DNA of 64,000 nucleotides from Microbacterium sp. Se63.02b (lineage in GTDB: Bacteria > Actinomycetota > Actinomycetes > Actinomycetales > Microbacteriaceae): positions 2,108,001-2,172,000 of the forward strand of contig NZ_CP050453.1 of NCBI RefSeq assembly GCF_014171575.1, given 5' to 3'. Positions within the stretch are counted from its first letter, which is position 1. Every line of letters begins with the position of its first letter. The notes beneath the pieces were generated by a model. The model saw nothing but the letters and a program-made list of their open reading frames with translations. It ran no database searches and was not told the origin of the DNA. Positions 31,599 through 41,564 of the stretch are shown piece after piece. A program made the position numbers and the translations under genes.

Positions 31599-32660
31599 AT
31601 GACCTCTCGTCGCCGCGCCCTCGTGGGCGCCGCTCTCGTCCTCACCAGCGCGCTCCTGGTCACCGCCTGCAGCTCGTCCGGTTCGGGCGACGCGGCGACC
31701 GAGAAGGCGGAGGACGCTCCCAAGATCACCTTCCTCTACTCCCCCTACGCCGACTACGCCCCCTTCTTCCTCGCAGAGGAGAAGGGGTACTTCGAGGACG
31801 CAGGGCTCGACGTCGAGCTCGTGGCCAAGGGCGGCAGCTCCGGCGAGACCTACCAGCAGGTGAGCACCGGCAACATCACCGCGGGTGGTGCGACCTGGGG
31901 GGCAGGCCTCTTCAACGCCACGAAGTCGGGAGCCTCGATCTCCGTGATCGCCAGCGTCTCGCGTATCCCGGAGTCGGGGGCGAACCCCTCACCGCTGATC
32001 GCGTCGGACGCCTCGGACGTGAAGGATGCCGCAGACCTCGAGGGCAAGAAGATCGGCATCCCCGGCGACGGTGGATTCGGCATCTACTCCGTCGCGCTCG
32101 CGCTCGAGTCCGCCGGCCTGAGCGTCGACGATGTGGAGCTCGTCAACCTGAGCCCCGGCGACATCCCCGCCGCTCTCGCGAACGGCTCCGTGGACGCGAG
32201 CTGGTCGATCGAGCCGATCTCCTCCGCCGTCATCGCGCAGGGCATCGCCCACGAAGTGCTCCCCATCGACTACCAGGCGGGCGTGGAGCTGGGGGCCATG
32301 GTGTTCAACACCGAGTACGTCGAGAAGCACCCGGCTGCCGTCACCGCCTTCACCGCCGCCTACCTCCAGGCCGTCAAGGAACTCGAAGACGGAGGCTGGA
32401 GCGATCCCGCGACGCAGGAGATCATCGCCGAGTACACCGACCTGCCGGTCGAGACGCTGACATCCATCGCGCTCACGACGCAGGACCCGAGCGGCGCCAT
32501 CGACTGGACCGATGTCGCCCGGCAGGAGCAGTTCTTCCGCGACCGCGATGCTCTCGAGTTCGACGGGGACTCCGGGATCAAGGACATCTACCGCGATGAC
32601 ATCCTGAAGGACGCGATCGCGCTGCAGGAGAGCGGCGACCTGGCCTCCTCGAAGAAATGA
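31599..32660 (+). CDS. ABC transporter substrate-binding lipoprotein, NMT1/THI5-like
   Basis: The 353-residue lipoprotein has a signal peptide with lipobox LVTAC. The periplasmic-binding fold of the SsuA/NMT1 type follows: FLYSPYADYAPFFLAEEKGY, GSSGETYQQVSTGNITAGG and the DLEGKKIGIPGDGGFGIYSV hinge region. Related proteins bind sulfonates, taurine, nitrate or pyrimidine/riboflavin precursors; the ligand here is not evident and no TPP riboswitch is seen. Its stop overlaps the ATPase start (ATGA), starting a five-gene run of overlapping genes. Confidence 0.9.
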   Translation: MTSRRRALVGAALVLTSALLVTACSSSGSGDAATEKAEDAPKITFLYSPYADYAPFFLAEEKGYFEDAGLDVELVAKGGSSGETYQQVSTGNITAGGATWGAGLFNATKSGASISVIASVSRIPESGANPSPLIASDASDVKDAADLEGKKIGIPGDGGFGIYSVALALESAGLSVDDVELVNLSPGDIPAALANGSVDASWSIEPISSAVIAQGIAHEVLPIDYQAGVELGAMVFNTEYVEKHPAAVTAFTAAYLQAVKELEDGGWSDPATQEIIAEYTDLPVETLTSIALTTQDPSGAIDWTDVARQEQFFRDRDALEFDGDSGIKDIYRDDILKDAIALQESGDLASSKK

Positions 32661-33421
32661 GCGGCCTCCGCGTCCAGGGCCTCTGGAAGGCCTATGCGAA
32701 CGCCGACCGCAAGGACGACCTCCTCGTCGCCCTGCAGGACATCGACCTGGAGATCGCCGACAACGAGTTCGTCTGCGTGCTCGGGCCGTCGGGATGCGGC
32801 AAGAGCACCCTGCTGCGTCTCGCGGCGGGGCTCGAGAAGCCGAGCCTCGGCACGATCGAGACCTCCAGCCGGCCATCGGTGGTGTTCCAGGAGCACGGAG
32901 TGTTTCCCTGGCTGACCGTCGCGCAGAACATCGGCTATCCGTTGAAGCTCCGTGGCCTCTCCCGGGCGCAGCGGAAGGACCGGGTGGACCAGCTGCTCGA
33001 CCTCGTGGGGCTGTCCGACTTCGGCGGGTTCTACCCCGCGCAGATCTCCGGCGGCATGCGACAGCGCACCTCTGTAGCGCGCGCCCTCGCCGACGACGGC
33101 GACCTGCTCCTGATGGACGAGCCGTTCGGTGCCCTCGACGAGCAGACCCGCGTCACGCTGCAGCAGGAGCTGCTGCAGATCTGGGAGCGCACGTCGAAAT
33201 CGGTCATGTTCATCACCCACAGCGTCGACGAAGCTCTCATGCTCGCCGACCGTGTCGTCGTCATGTCGCATCGACCAGGACGCATCATCGACGACATCCT
33301 CGTCCCGTTCGGTCGGCCGCGTGACATCGCGGGCCTGCGTCGCGATCCCCGATACGGCGAGATCACGGCTCGACTGTGGTCGCTGCTCGAGAACGCGACG
33401 GAACAGGAGCTGGCGTCATGA
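32657..33421 (+). CDS. ABC transporter ATP-binding protein (SsuB/TauB type)
   Basis: The 254-residue ATPase has Walker A GPSGCGKST, Q-loop VFQEHGVFPW, signature ISGGMRQR, Walker B LLLMDEPFGALDE and the H-loop FITHSVDEA. It energises import by the neighbouring permease. The ATG overlaps the binding-protein stop, and its own stop overlaps the permease start, both as ATGA. Confidence 0.95.
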   Translation: MSGLRVQGLWKAYANADRKDDLLVALQDIDLEIADNEFVCVLGPSGCGKSTLLRLAAGLEKPSLGTIETSSRPSVVFQEHGVFPWLTVAQNIGYPLKLRGLSRAQRKDRVDQLLDLVGLSDFGGFYPAQISGGMRQRTSVARALADDGDLLLMDEPFGALDEQTRVTLQQELLQIWERTSKSVMFITHSVDEALMLADRVVVMSHRPGRIIDDILVPFGRPRDIAGLRRDPRYGEITARLWSLLENATEQELAS

Positions 33422-34233
33422 CGACGATCGCCGACCCGCAGATCGAAGCACAGCTCAAGGAAGCCGTGCGCGCCGAGCGGGGATCCGTGTGGGTGCGTCG
33501 GCTCGGCCCCTACACCCCTGTGCTCATCCTGGTCGTGTGGGAGATCGCGAGCCGCACCGGGATCCTCGATGCGCGGTTCTTCCCGGCGCCGACCTCGATC
33601 ATCGAGACGTTCTTCGAGCTCCTGGTCTCCGGCGTCCTGTTGGAGAACATCGGAATCACACTGTCCCGCATCGCGATCGGCTTCGTGCTGGGCGCGATCC
33701 CCGGCATCGTCCTCGGGATCCTCCTCGGGTCCGTGCGCACGCTGAGACTTCTGCTCGATCCGATCTTCTCCGCGCTGCTGCCGGTGCCGAAGGTCGCCAT
33801 CTTCCCGTTGCTGCTGCTGATCTTCGGCCTCGGCGAGACGAGCAAGTACGTCATCGTCGCGATCGGCGTGTTCTTCTACCTGCTCTTCAACACGCTCGGC
33901 GGCGTCATGCAGACGCCGCCGCTGCTGAACGACGTGGCCAATGCCAATGGTGCGACGCGACTGCAGCGCTGGATGACCGTGTCGTTCCCGTATGCGCTTC
34001 CTTCGATCTTCACCGGCATCAAGCTCGCCACCGGCGGCGCCTTCGTCATCATCGCCGCATCCGAGTTCGTCGGTGCGAACAGCGGTCTCGGCTACATGAT
34101 CTGGAGCTCGTGGGGCACGTTCGCCGTATCGAAGATGTACGTCGGCATCGTGACGATCTCGGTACTCGGCTACGCCGCCACCGCGCTGTGGGCGCTCCTG
34201 GAGCGTCGCGTCGTCCCGTGGGTGAAGTACTGA
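33418..34233 (+). CDS. ABC transporter permease (SsuC/TauC type)
   Basis: The 271-residue permease has six predicted membrane helices and the BPD_transp_1 EAA-type loop (NDVANANGATRLQRWMTVSF) that contacts the ATPase. The sequence FFPAPTSIIETFFELL near the N-terminus and GLGYMIWSSWGTFAVSKMYV near the end are typical of the nitrate/sulfonate/taurine group. Substrate is unknown. It is coupled by ATGA overlap to the ATPase gene. Confidence 0.93.
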   Translation: MTTIADPQIEAQLKEAVRAERGSVWVRRLGPYTPVLILVVWEIASRTGILDARFFPAPTSIIETFFELLVSGVLLENIGITLSRIAIGFVLGAIPGIVLGILLGSVRTLRLLLDPIFSALLPVPKVAIFPLLLLIFGLGETSKYVIVAIGVFFYLLFNTLGGVMQTPPLLNDVANANGATRLQRWMTVSFPYALPSIFTGIKLATGGAFVIIAASEFVGANSGLGYMIWSSWGTFAVSKMYVGIVTISVLGYAATALWALLERRVVPWVKY

Positions 34234-34243
34234 GCGGGGTGCT

Positions 34244-35218
34244 ATGAACATCGAGGCTGAGAAGGCACTCGCGGCGCTCCGCGACCTGCTCCGGAGCGCC
34301 GTCGCGGAGGCCGAGCCGGACGACGTCGCCCTGGCGGCGCTCTGGGTGCTTCAGGCGGAGATGCTCGACCTGCCGGAGTTCGGCATCCGGATGCTGCGGC
34401 GCGACCTCGACCGGCTCGCCGACCTCGGCCGTCCCGGTGTGACGCCGAGCGATGACGGTGCGGCGATCGGTTCCGTCGATGCGACCGGAGTGCCCGGCGT
34501 GGTCGCCCTGGCCACCGGTGTGCGGCGTGCTCGTCGGAGCGTCGAGGCGCACGGGCTGGCGATCGTCGGGATCCGCGGTGCCGGAGCGCTCGGGATCCTC
34601 GGGCTTGCCGCGCGGTCGCTCGCCGCCGACGGAACGGTCGCGCTCCTCGCCGCACAGTCGCCGGCGTCGGTCGCGCCGTGGGGCGCGCACGCGGCCGCGA
34701 TCGGCACGAATCCCCTCGCTCTGGGGGTCCCGCGTGACGATGCCTCACCTCTCGTGATCGACTATGCGACGTCGGCGCTGACACTCGCCGCAGTCCGGGA
34801 GGCACGTGCCTCCGGAGTCCTGCTTCCCGAGGGAGGAGCCGTCGATGCGGACGGCGCATCCACGATCGACCCCGCTGCCGTCGCGGCGCTGCTCCCCGCG
34901 GGGCTCGTGGGCTCCTTGACCGGTCTCGTGGTCGAGCTTCTCGCGGGCGTCGCGGTGGGCGGGCGGGTCACCGACCCTGGACTGCCGTCGAGCCGCGGAG
35001 CGCTCCTCATCGCGTTCGACCCGGCTCGCGCGGGTGGCACGGATGCCGCGGCTGCCGCATCCGCGCTCGATCGCGATTGGCGCGCAGCAGGCGGTCACCT
35101 GCCCGCGCGTTTCGACATCCTGGCGACCGGGGCCGCACACCTGCCGACGTCGGTCGACCTCGACGGCGACGACGTGGCCTGGCTCCGCGACACGGCTTCG
35201 GGGACCACACGGGCATGA
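34244..35218 (+). CDS. Ldh-family NAD(P)-dependent oxidoreductase
   Basis: The 324-residue protein belongs to the malate/L-lactate (Ldh2/YlbC, piperideine-2-carboxylate reductase) family: PEFGIRMLRRDLDRL, the Gly-Thr-Asn-Pro-type motif IGTNPLALGVP and VIDYATSALTLAAVREARA are characteristic. It likely reduces or oxidises a 2-oxo/2-hydroxy acid or cyclic imino acid. It starts 11 bp after the permease and overlaps the thioesterase (ATGA), so the imported compound may be its substrate or precursor; that link is an inference. Confidence 0.8.
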   Translation: MNIEAEKALAALRDLLRSAVAEAEPDDVALAALWVLQAEMLDLPEFGIRMLRRDLDRLADLGRPGVTPSDDGAAIGSVDATGVPGVVALATGVRRARRSVEAHGLAIVGIRGAGALGILGLAARSLAADGTVALLAAQSPASVAPWGAHAAAIGTNPLALGVPRDDASPLVIDYATSALTLAAVREARASGVLLPEGGAVDADGASTIDPAAVAALLPAGLVGSLTGLVVELLAGVAVGGRVTDPGLPSSRGALLIAFDPARAGGTDAAAAASALDRDWRAAGGHLPARFDILATGAAHLPTSVDLDGDDVAWLRDTASGTTRA

Positions 35219-36595
35219 GCGGTTCCTCCCCCACGTTCGCCCTCACCGTGACTCCGCAGATCGGCCCACTGTGGGAGCGTCGATCGCTCCGGCTCACCGG
35301 CGCCGTCCCCGGATCACTGGCCACCGTGCGTGCTGTCACCGCCAGAGATGGCGGCGACTGGGCGGCGCAGGCGACGTTCCTCGCCGACCGTCATGGGGTG
35401 GTCGACCTCGCGACCCAGGCTCCGGTGTCCGGCGACTACCGGGTCGCGGACTCGATGGGTCTGTTCTGGTCGCAGCGCCGGGAACCGGGCACGACCGGAT
35501 CCGCAGAGCCGACCGATGTCGATCGGCCGATCTCGACCGTCTTCACGGCGTGGACAGAGCCTGCAACGGGGCACCTGGACGCTCCGGGCGATGGCGCTCC
35601 CGCAGCGGAGGTCACGGTGGGCGTCACGCAGTGGGTCCGCAGCGAAGACGTCGAGCGCACCGGAGTCCGCACGGACGGTCTCGTGGGAACACTGTTCCGC
35701 CCTCGTCGCGTCGGCCCGCTCCCCACCGTGATCGTGCTCAACGGCTCCGGAGGAGGGATCAACGAGGCCCGCGCGGCGCAATACGCCTCCAGGGGTGTGC
35801 AGGCACTTGCCCTGGGGTACTTCCGCGCCCCGGGTCTTCCCGAGCACATCTCCCGCACGCCGCTGGAGTACTTCGAACGCGCGCTGCGATACGCGGCACG
35901 CACCCTGTCCCCGAAAGGCGGGTTGCCGCTCGTGAGCGGTCAGTCCCGCGGCGGTGAGCTGTCGCTCCTGCTGGCCGCCACCTATCCCGAGCTCATCCTC
36001 GGGATCGCGCCGTTCGTTCCCGGTGCCTTCGTCTTCGGCGCTCAGGGGCAGCCGATCCCGCCGAGGGGTGGGACGGGCCGACGTGGACGCGAGGTGGTGA
36101 ACCGCTCGACCACCTCTGGCACGACAACAGCGGCGTGACCTGGCAGCCCTGGAACGATGCGCCCGCGCCCACGCGGCATCGTGACGTATACGTCGACGGC
36201 CTCCATGACCGCGAACTCGCCCGGGCTTCGCGCATCCCGATCGAGAGGTTCTCCGGACCCGTCGCGTGCGTGTCGGGGCTGGACGATCGCGCATGGCCGT
36301 CGAACATGGCCTCGCGCATCGTGCTCGACACCTTGAGCGTCACGGACACGGCGCCGAGCGTCTGCACCTCGACTACGAGGAGGCCGGGCACGGCATCGCG
36401 CTCCCCCACCTCCCCAGCACCGACATCGAGCGGGTGCACCCCGTCTCCGGCGTCCACTACTCCAACGGCGGTACTCCCCGCGGCAACGCCGTCGCGAGCG
36501 AGCACTCGTTCGAGCAGATCTGCGCATTCATCCACCGCACCGCCGACGCGGCCGCCGCCGCCGACGCGATCGACATCGACCACGAAGGACGGTAG
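35215..36595 (+). CDS. acyl-CoA thioester hydrolase/BAAT-family esterase (two apparent frameshifts)
   Basis: The protein has the N-terminal Ig-like acyl-CoA thioesterase domain (about 1-120) and a C-terminal alpha/beta-hydrolase domain with the nucleophile motif SGQSRGGELS, an aspartate candidate in VSGLDDRAWPS and the histidine in EEAGHGIALP. It would hydrolyse acyl-CoA or related thioesters. One base seems lost at GGGG 36044-36047 and one at CC 36332-36333. Both repairs restore family sequence, giving about 460 residues to the stop at 36593-36595. It overlaps the Ldh gene by ATGA. Confidence 0.82.
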
Positions 36596-36597
36596 CC

Positions 36598-37472
36598 ATG
36601 CCCGCGAAGGAGCATCTGGAAGGTCAGTGGCGGGAGTGGCGGCACGCCCGCGTCTCGGAGCTCACGCGCCCGTACGGCTGGACGGCTCTGGTCGCCCAGC
36701 ACTGGCTGCGCGACGGGGAGTCGGGTCTCGTCCTCGACGGTCTCCCCGGCACCTGGGGCGTGGAAGACGGACGTGTCCTGTACACACCGCCATCCGAGGG
36801 GCCGAACCTCGTCGTCGACGGCGAGTACCCCACCGCGCCCGTCGAGATCATCCCCGGGCGCAATCAGACCTACGGGCACGGCCGCAGCGTGCCCGTCTAC
36901 TTCGGCGTGAGCGAAGTGGAGACCATCCCCGTACGACCGACGACGGCGACCGCATCTTCGCCGTGCGTGTGCGCGACCCGCGGGAGTCGGCCCGAAAGGA
37001 CTTCTCCGGCCTCGCGGCCTACGACTACGACCCTGCCTGGCGCATCCCGGCGCGCTTCACCCCGGCGGTGCGTGAAGACGTGGAGCAGGTCACGGTCGAG
37101 ACGGGCGTCCGCGAGACCACAGCGCGCATCGGCACCCTCTCCTTCGAGTACGGCGGCCGCGGGTACGAACTCGCGCTGATCGGGAAAGACGCCTCGTACG
37201 GCGTGCAGCCCGTCGCGCACATCCGCGACCTGACCAGCGGGAAGACGACGTACGGTGCCGGGCGCGTCGTCGAGCTGCAGTTCGCCGACGAGCACGGTGA
37301 GCAGATCGACCACATCGACTTCAACTACCTGACCGCGCTCCCCTGCGCGTTCACCAACTTCGTCACGTGTCCGCTTCCGCCGAGCCAGAATCACCTGGAC
37401 TTCGAAGTGCAGGCAGGCGAGAAGAAGCCGGCCGTCGACATCGATCGAGTGCTCACGTTCCACAGCGCCTGA
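36598..37472 (+). CDS. DUF1684 domain protein (apparent frameshift)
   Basis: The 291-residue protein matches the DUF1684 pattern: RHARVSELTRPYGWTALVAQ at the start, then FSGLAAYDYDPAWRIPARF, and a C-terminal end with DFNYLTALPCAFT and CPLPPSQNHL, which holds conserved cysteines. The function is unknown. One C appears lost at CCCC 36927-36930, where the N-terminal part jumps frame to RTTDDGDRIFAVRVRDP. It starts two bases after the thioesterase stop and so closes the importer operon. Confidence 0.85.
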
Positions 37473-37491
37473 TCGGACGCCATCCGTGCGC

Positions 37492-38076
37492 TCACACGGC
37501 GGCGGTCCACCCGTACAGCCGGGTGAGCGCGGCGCTCACCCGGTCGTAGCGCGTGCGATCGAGCACGGCGGCCTCACGCCGCAGGCCCCGTTCGTGGACG
37601 CTGTACAGCTGCTCGATGTCGACCCAGGACTCGCGTCCCTGCGAGTCCCACGCGCCGCTGCCGATCGAGAGGTAGTCGCGATCGCCGTCGTGCGGCTTGC
37701 TCGTCATCCGCACGGCGTACACACGGTCCGCCGACTCCCGGCCGATCACGAGCACAGGGCGATCCTTGCCACGTCCGTCGTTCTCCTCGTACGGCACCCA
37801 GGTCCAGACGACTTCGCCCGCATCCGGGGCGCCGTCGCGTTGCGGAGAATACGCGACCCGCAGGTCGCCGATCCGGTGCGGGTCGATGCGGACCGTCTCG
37901 GTCCCCCGGGCACGACCCTGGTCCGTCGCGCCTTCCGCAGCCGTCGATCGCTCGCCAGAGGTCCGCAGACGCGCATCCGGGCGCCTCGGAGGTGATGTCC
38001 GAGACGCCCGGTTCGATCCCACCGCCTTGAGCAGGATCTCTGCGAGTGCTGTCAGGATGCCGTTGGTCTTGCCCAC
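37492..38076 (-). CDS. PemK/MazF-family protein without an evident antitoxin
   Basis: The 194-residue protein has a low-complexity N-terminal 60 residues and a C-terminal MazF/PemK-type SH3-like barrel: GEVVWTWVPYEENDGRGKDR followed by PVLVIGRE, then RMTSKPHDGDRDYLSIG. In toxin members this fold cleaves RNA. No antitoxin gene is next to it, which suggests a domesticated or housekeeping PemK-like protein as common in Microbacteriaceae. It lies 20 bp from the amt stop on the same strand. Confidence 0.72.
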   Translation of the reverse strand: MGKTNGILTALAEILLKAVGSNRASRTSPPRRPDARLRTSGERSTAAEGATDQGRARGTETVRIDPHRIGDLRVAYSPQRDGAPDAGEVVWTWVPYEENDGRGKDRPVLVIGRESADRVYAVRMTSKPHDGDRDYLSIGSGAWDSQGRESWVDIEQLYSVHERGLRREAAVLDRTRYDRVSAALTRLYGWTAAV

Positions 38077-38096
38077 ACGGTCACCCTAACCGCTGA

Positions 38097-39335
38097 TCAC
38101 GCGTCCGCGAGTGCGTAGCCCTCCTCGCCGTGGACGACCTGGTCCACGCCGGCGATCTCGTCCTCGTTCGTGATGCGGAAGCCGATCGTCTTCTGGATCG
38201 CGAAGCCGATGATGAACGCCACCACGAAGGAGTAGATCAGCACGCCCAGCGCCGCGATGACCTGGACCGCGAGCTGACGGGCGTCGCCGCCGACGAACAG
38301 GCCGGTGCCCGTGGCGAAGAACCCGAGGTAGAGGGTTCCGATGAGACCGCCGACGAGGTGGATGCCGACCACGTCGAGCGAGTCGTCGAACCCGAGACGG
38401 AACTTCAGTTCGACGGCCAGCGCGCAGACGATACCGGCGACGGCACCGAGCAGCAGCGACCACCCGGGGGTGAGGTTGGCGCATGCCGGGGTGATGGCGA
38501 CGAGACCCGCGACCGCACCGGAGGCGGCGCCGACGGAGGTCGCCTTGCCGTCCTTGATGCGTTCGATCAGGATCCAGCCGAGGATGGCGGCCGCCGTCGC
38601 ACCGAGGGTGTTCAGGCCGATGAGTCCGACGCCGCCCATGTCCTCGGCGAGCCATTCCGCACCGGCGTTGAAGCCGAACCATCCGAACCACAGCAGCGCG
38701 GCGCCGAGCAGCGTGAGCGGGACGTTGTGCGGCTTGAGGATGCCCTTCTGGAAGCCGATGCGCTTGCCGAGGACGAGGGCGAGGGCGAGGGCCGCAGCGC
38801 CCGCGTTGATGTGCACCGCCGTTCCACCGGCGTAGTCGATGACGCCGATCCCGCTGTCCTCACCGAAGAGCGTGGTGCCGAGGTTCATGATCCAGCCTCC
38901 GCCCCAGACCCAGGCGGCGACCGGGAAGTAGCCGACGGTGGCGAAGATGCCGGCGAAGATCAGCCAGCTGCCGAACTTCGCACGGTCCGCGATCGCGCCG
39001 GAGATCAGCGCGACCGTGATGATCGCGAAGGTCGCGCCGTAGGCGACGCCGAGGAGCGCCACGTTGGATCCCTCACCGGAGGCCAGGCTCGAGAGACCGA
39101 AGTCCGCGAACGGGTTGCCGGCGAAGGCGGTCGGGCTGTCGACGGCGCTCATCGAGAAGCCGAAGAGAATCCACAGCACGGCGACGAGTCCGATGGAGCC
39201 GAAGCTCATCATCATCATGCTGACGACGCTCTTGGCCTTGACGAGACCGCCGTAGAAGAAGGCGACGCCGGGCGTCATGAGCAGGACCAGCGCCGTGGCG
39301 GTGATCGCCCACGAGATGTTGCCGGGAGCATCCAT
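38097..39335 (-). CDS. amt: ammonium transporter
   Basis: The 412-residue protein is an Amt/Mep/Rh channel with eleven predicted membrane helices. Landmarks are FFYGGLVKAKSVVSMMMMSF near the N-terminus, the DYAGGTAVHINAGAAALALA helix with the conserved aspartate and histidine, and DDSLDVVGIHLVGG with the second pore histidine. It imports ammonium. No glnK follows in this window. A GTAAC-N6-TTCAC sequence about 105 bp upstream weakly resembles a GlnR site. Confidence 0.95.
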   Translation of the reverse strand: MDAPGNISWAITATALVLLMTPGVAFFYGGLVKAKSVVSMMMMSFGSIGLVAVLWILFGFSMSAVDSPTAFAGNPFADFGLSSLASGEGSNVALLGVAYGATFAIITVALISGAIADRAKFGSWLIFAGIFATVGYFPVAAWVWGGGWIMNLGTTLFGEDSGIGVIDYAGGTAVHINAGAAALALALVLGKRIGFQKGILKPHNVPLTLLGAALLWFGWFGFNAGAEWLAEDMGGVGLIGLNTLGATAAAILGWILIERIKDGKATSVGAASGAVAGLVAITPACANLTPGWSLLLGAVAGIVCALAVELKFRLGFDDSLDVVGIHLVGGLIGTLYLGFFATGTGLFVGGDARQLAVQVIAALGVLIYSFVVAFIIGFAIQKTIGFRITNEDEIAGVDQVVHGEEGYALADA

Positions 39336-39468
39336 AGGAAAACCTCACATCCGAAGTAATTGAAGCTTCAGTGTGACGACGCGCCGTTTCGCGGATGCGT
39401 GGGGTTTGTTTCCGCAGGGTTACAGCGGGGCCCCGGGTGTGAACATCGCGTTACGCGGGCCTGCGGGC

Positions 39469-40506
39469 TTACGCAGAATGTGTCAGGGCGTTGAGACGCG
39501 ACACCGCGCGAAGGTACTTCTTGCGGTATCCACCCGCCAGCATCTCCTCGGAGAAGACGGAGTCGAGGCCCAGGCCCGTCGCGATGATCGGGATCTGCGC
39601 GTCGTACACCCTGTCGACGAAGGCGACCAGACGCAGGGCCTCCGACTGGTCGGTGAGCTGATGCACATCGCGGAGGCCGACCCGATCGAGGCCTTCGATG
39701 AGGCGGATGTACCGCGAGGGGTGAACCTGCGCGAGATGACGGATGAGGTCGTCGAACCGGTCGTCTGACACGATGCTCTCGGCGCCGGCCTTCGCCGAGA
39801 CCTCAGCGTAGGTGTCGTCGTCGAGCACGAGCGCATGACCGTCGAGTGCGCGCTGGCGGAAGTCGACCCCGTCGATGCGGAGCGTCTGGAAGCTGTCCGA
39901 CATGGCGTGGATCTCCCGGAGGAAGTCCTGGGCGGCGAAGCGGCCCTCGCCGAGCGCGTTCGGCGGGGTGTTCGACGTCGCTGCGAGTCGCGTGCCCGTG
40001 GGGACGAGCTCGCCGATGAGTCTGGTCATCACCATCGTGTCGCCCGGATCATCCAACTCGAACTCGTCGATGCAGAGCAGATCCGCGCCCTTGAGCAGAT
40101 CGACGGTGTTCTTGTAGCCGAGCGCGCCCACCAGGGCCGTGTACTCGATGAACGAGCCGAAGTACTTCCGACGTGCAGGCATCGCATGGTAGATCGAGGC
40201 CAGCAGATGCGTCTTGCCGACACCGAAGCCGCCGTCGAGGTATACACCGGGCTTGAGCTCCGGCTCTTTCTTGGCTCGGCGGAAGAAGCCGCCGCGCTTG
40301 ACGGGGGCACCGCGTCCGGCGAACCGCATCAGCGTCTGCTTCGCCTCTTCCTGGGAGGGATACGCGGGGTCGACCCGGTAGCTGTCGAAGGTCGCGGAGT
40401 CGAACTGCGGCGGGGGCACCAGGCTCGCCAGCATCTCAGGTCCGCTGACGGTCGGCTGACGCTCGGTGAGGTGCACGATTCCCGTGCGGCTGGTCGGGTC
40501 GGTCAT
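39469..40506 (-). CDS. zapE: ZapE/AFG1-like AAA ATPase
   Basis: The 345-residue protein has Walker [11 protein letters not shown], Walker [10 protein letters not shown], sensor-type residues in [17 protein letters not shown] and the C-terminal family segment [20 protein letters not shown]. ZapE acts at the division ring in proteobacteria; related AFG1 proteins serve protein quality control. The role in actinobacteria is not established. I chose the ATG at 40504-40506 (AGGA five bases upstream). It is divergent from the sulfurtransferase. Confidence 0.88.
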   Translation of the reverse strand: MTDPTSRTGIVHLTERQPTVSGPEMLASLVPPPQFDSATFDSYRVDPAYPSQEEAKQTLMRFAGRGAPVKRGGFFRRAKKEPELKPGVYLDGGFGVGKTHLLASIYHAMPARRKYFGSFIEYTALVGALGYKNTVDLLKGADLLCIDEFELDDPGDTMVMTRLIGELVPTGTRLAATSNTPPNALGEGRFAAQDFLREIHAMSDSFQTLRIDGVDFRQRALDGHALVLDDDTYAEVSAKAGAESIVSDDRFDDLIRHLAQVHPSRYIRLIEGLDRVGLRDVHQLTDQSEALRLVAFVDRVYDAQIPIIATGLGLDSVFSEEMLAGGYRKKYLRAVSRLNALTHSA

Positions 40507-40651
40507 CACGGTCCTGGATCAGGTGCCTGCCTGTGTCGAAGTCTTACGAATCGGGCGCAGGCGGCTCAGCGGGGATCTATCGTCGAAGGGGACGGATCAA
40601 CACTACGCCGTCCGCACCCGCCCGTTCGCCCGCGCAATGCTTGGAGATCCC

Positions 40652-41545
40652 ATGGCCGTCGAGTTCGATTCCTCCTCCCCGAAGTTCGCCGAGTATGCCG
40701 AGCCCGGCCGCCTCGTCACCACCGAGTGGCTCGCGGAACGGCTGGGGACGCCGGGGCTCGTGGTCGTGGAGTCCGACGAGGACGTGCTCCTCTACGAGAC
40801 CGGACACATCCCCGGCGCGGTCAAGGTCGACTGGCACACCGAGCTCAACGACCCGGTGGTGCGCGACTACGTCGATGGGGAGGGCTTCGCCGCGCTGCTC
40901 AGCCGCAAGGGCATCGCCCGCGACGACACGGTGGTGATCTACGGCGACAAGAACAACTGGTGGGCGGCGTACGCGCTGTGGGTGTTCTCGCTCTTCGGTC
41001 ACGAGGATGTCCGCCTCCTCGACGGCGGCCGCGACCGATGGATCGCCGAGGGTCGTGAGCTGACCCGCGAGCCCGCGAACCGTCCCGCGACGGAGTACCC
41101 CATCGTCGAGCGCGACGACTCCGTGATCCGCGCATACAAGGAGGACGTGCTCGCGCACATCGGCAGCCCCTTGATCGACGTCCGTTCCCCCGAGGAGTAC
41201 AGCGGTGAGCGCACGACAGCGCCTGCCTACCCCGAGGAGGGCACACTTCGCGCCGGACACATCCCCACGGCGCAGAGCGTGCCGTGGGCGAAGGCCGTCG
41301 CCGAGGACGGCGGATTCCGCAGCCGTGCCGAACTCGACGCGATCTACCGCGACGGCGCCGGACTCCGCGACGGCGATGACGTCGTCGCGTACTGCCGTAT
41401 CGGTGAGCGCTCGAGCCACACGTGGTTCGTTCTCAAGCACCTCCTCGGCTTCGGGAACGTGCGCAACTACGACGGCTCGTGGACCGAGTGGGGCAGCGCC
41501 GTCCGTGTTCCGATCGTCACGGGGACCGAGCCGGGATCCCTCTGA
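40652..41545 (+). CDS. sseA: thiosulfate sulfurtransferase (tandem rhodanese)
   Basis: The 297-residue protein has two rhodanese domains. The first (about 20-145) lacks a catalytic cysteine ([17 protein letters not shown]). The second (about 165-290) has the active cysteine in [16 protein letters not shown]. It transfers sulfane sulfur from thiosulfate or mercaptopyruvate to an acceptor. GGAG lies seven bases before the ATG. It is followed by sufE, so a role in sulfur delivery is plausible; this pair is common in actinobacteria. Confidence 0.92.
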   Translation: MAVEFDSSSPKFAEYAEPGRLVTTEWLAERLGTPGLVVVESDEDVLLYETGHIPGAVKVDWHTELNDPVVRDYVDGEGFAALLSRKGIARDDTVVIYGDKNNWWAAYALWVFSLFGHEDVRLLDGGRDRWIAEGRELTREPANRPATEYPIVERDDSVIRAYKEDVLAHIGSPLIDVRSPEEYSGERTTAPAYPEEGTLRAGHIPTAQSVPWAKAVAEDGGFRSRAELDAIYRDGAGLRDGDDVVAYCRIGERSSHTWFVLKHLLGFGNVRNYDGSWTEWGSAVRVPIVTGTEPGSL

Positions 41546-41564
41546 TCGTGGGAGAATGTCAGGG

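Noticed and set aside
39439..39454. GlnR operator upstream of amt
   Set aside because: GTAAC-N6-TTCAC matches only one half-site of the usual pattern and is too weak to list as a site.
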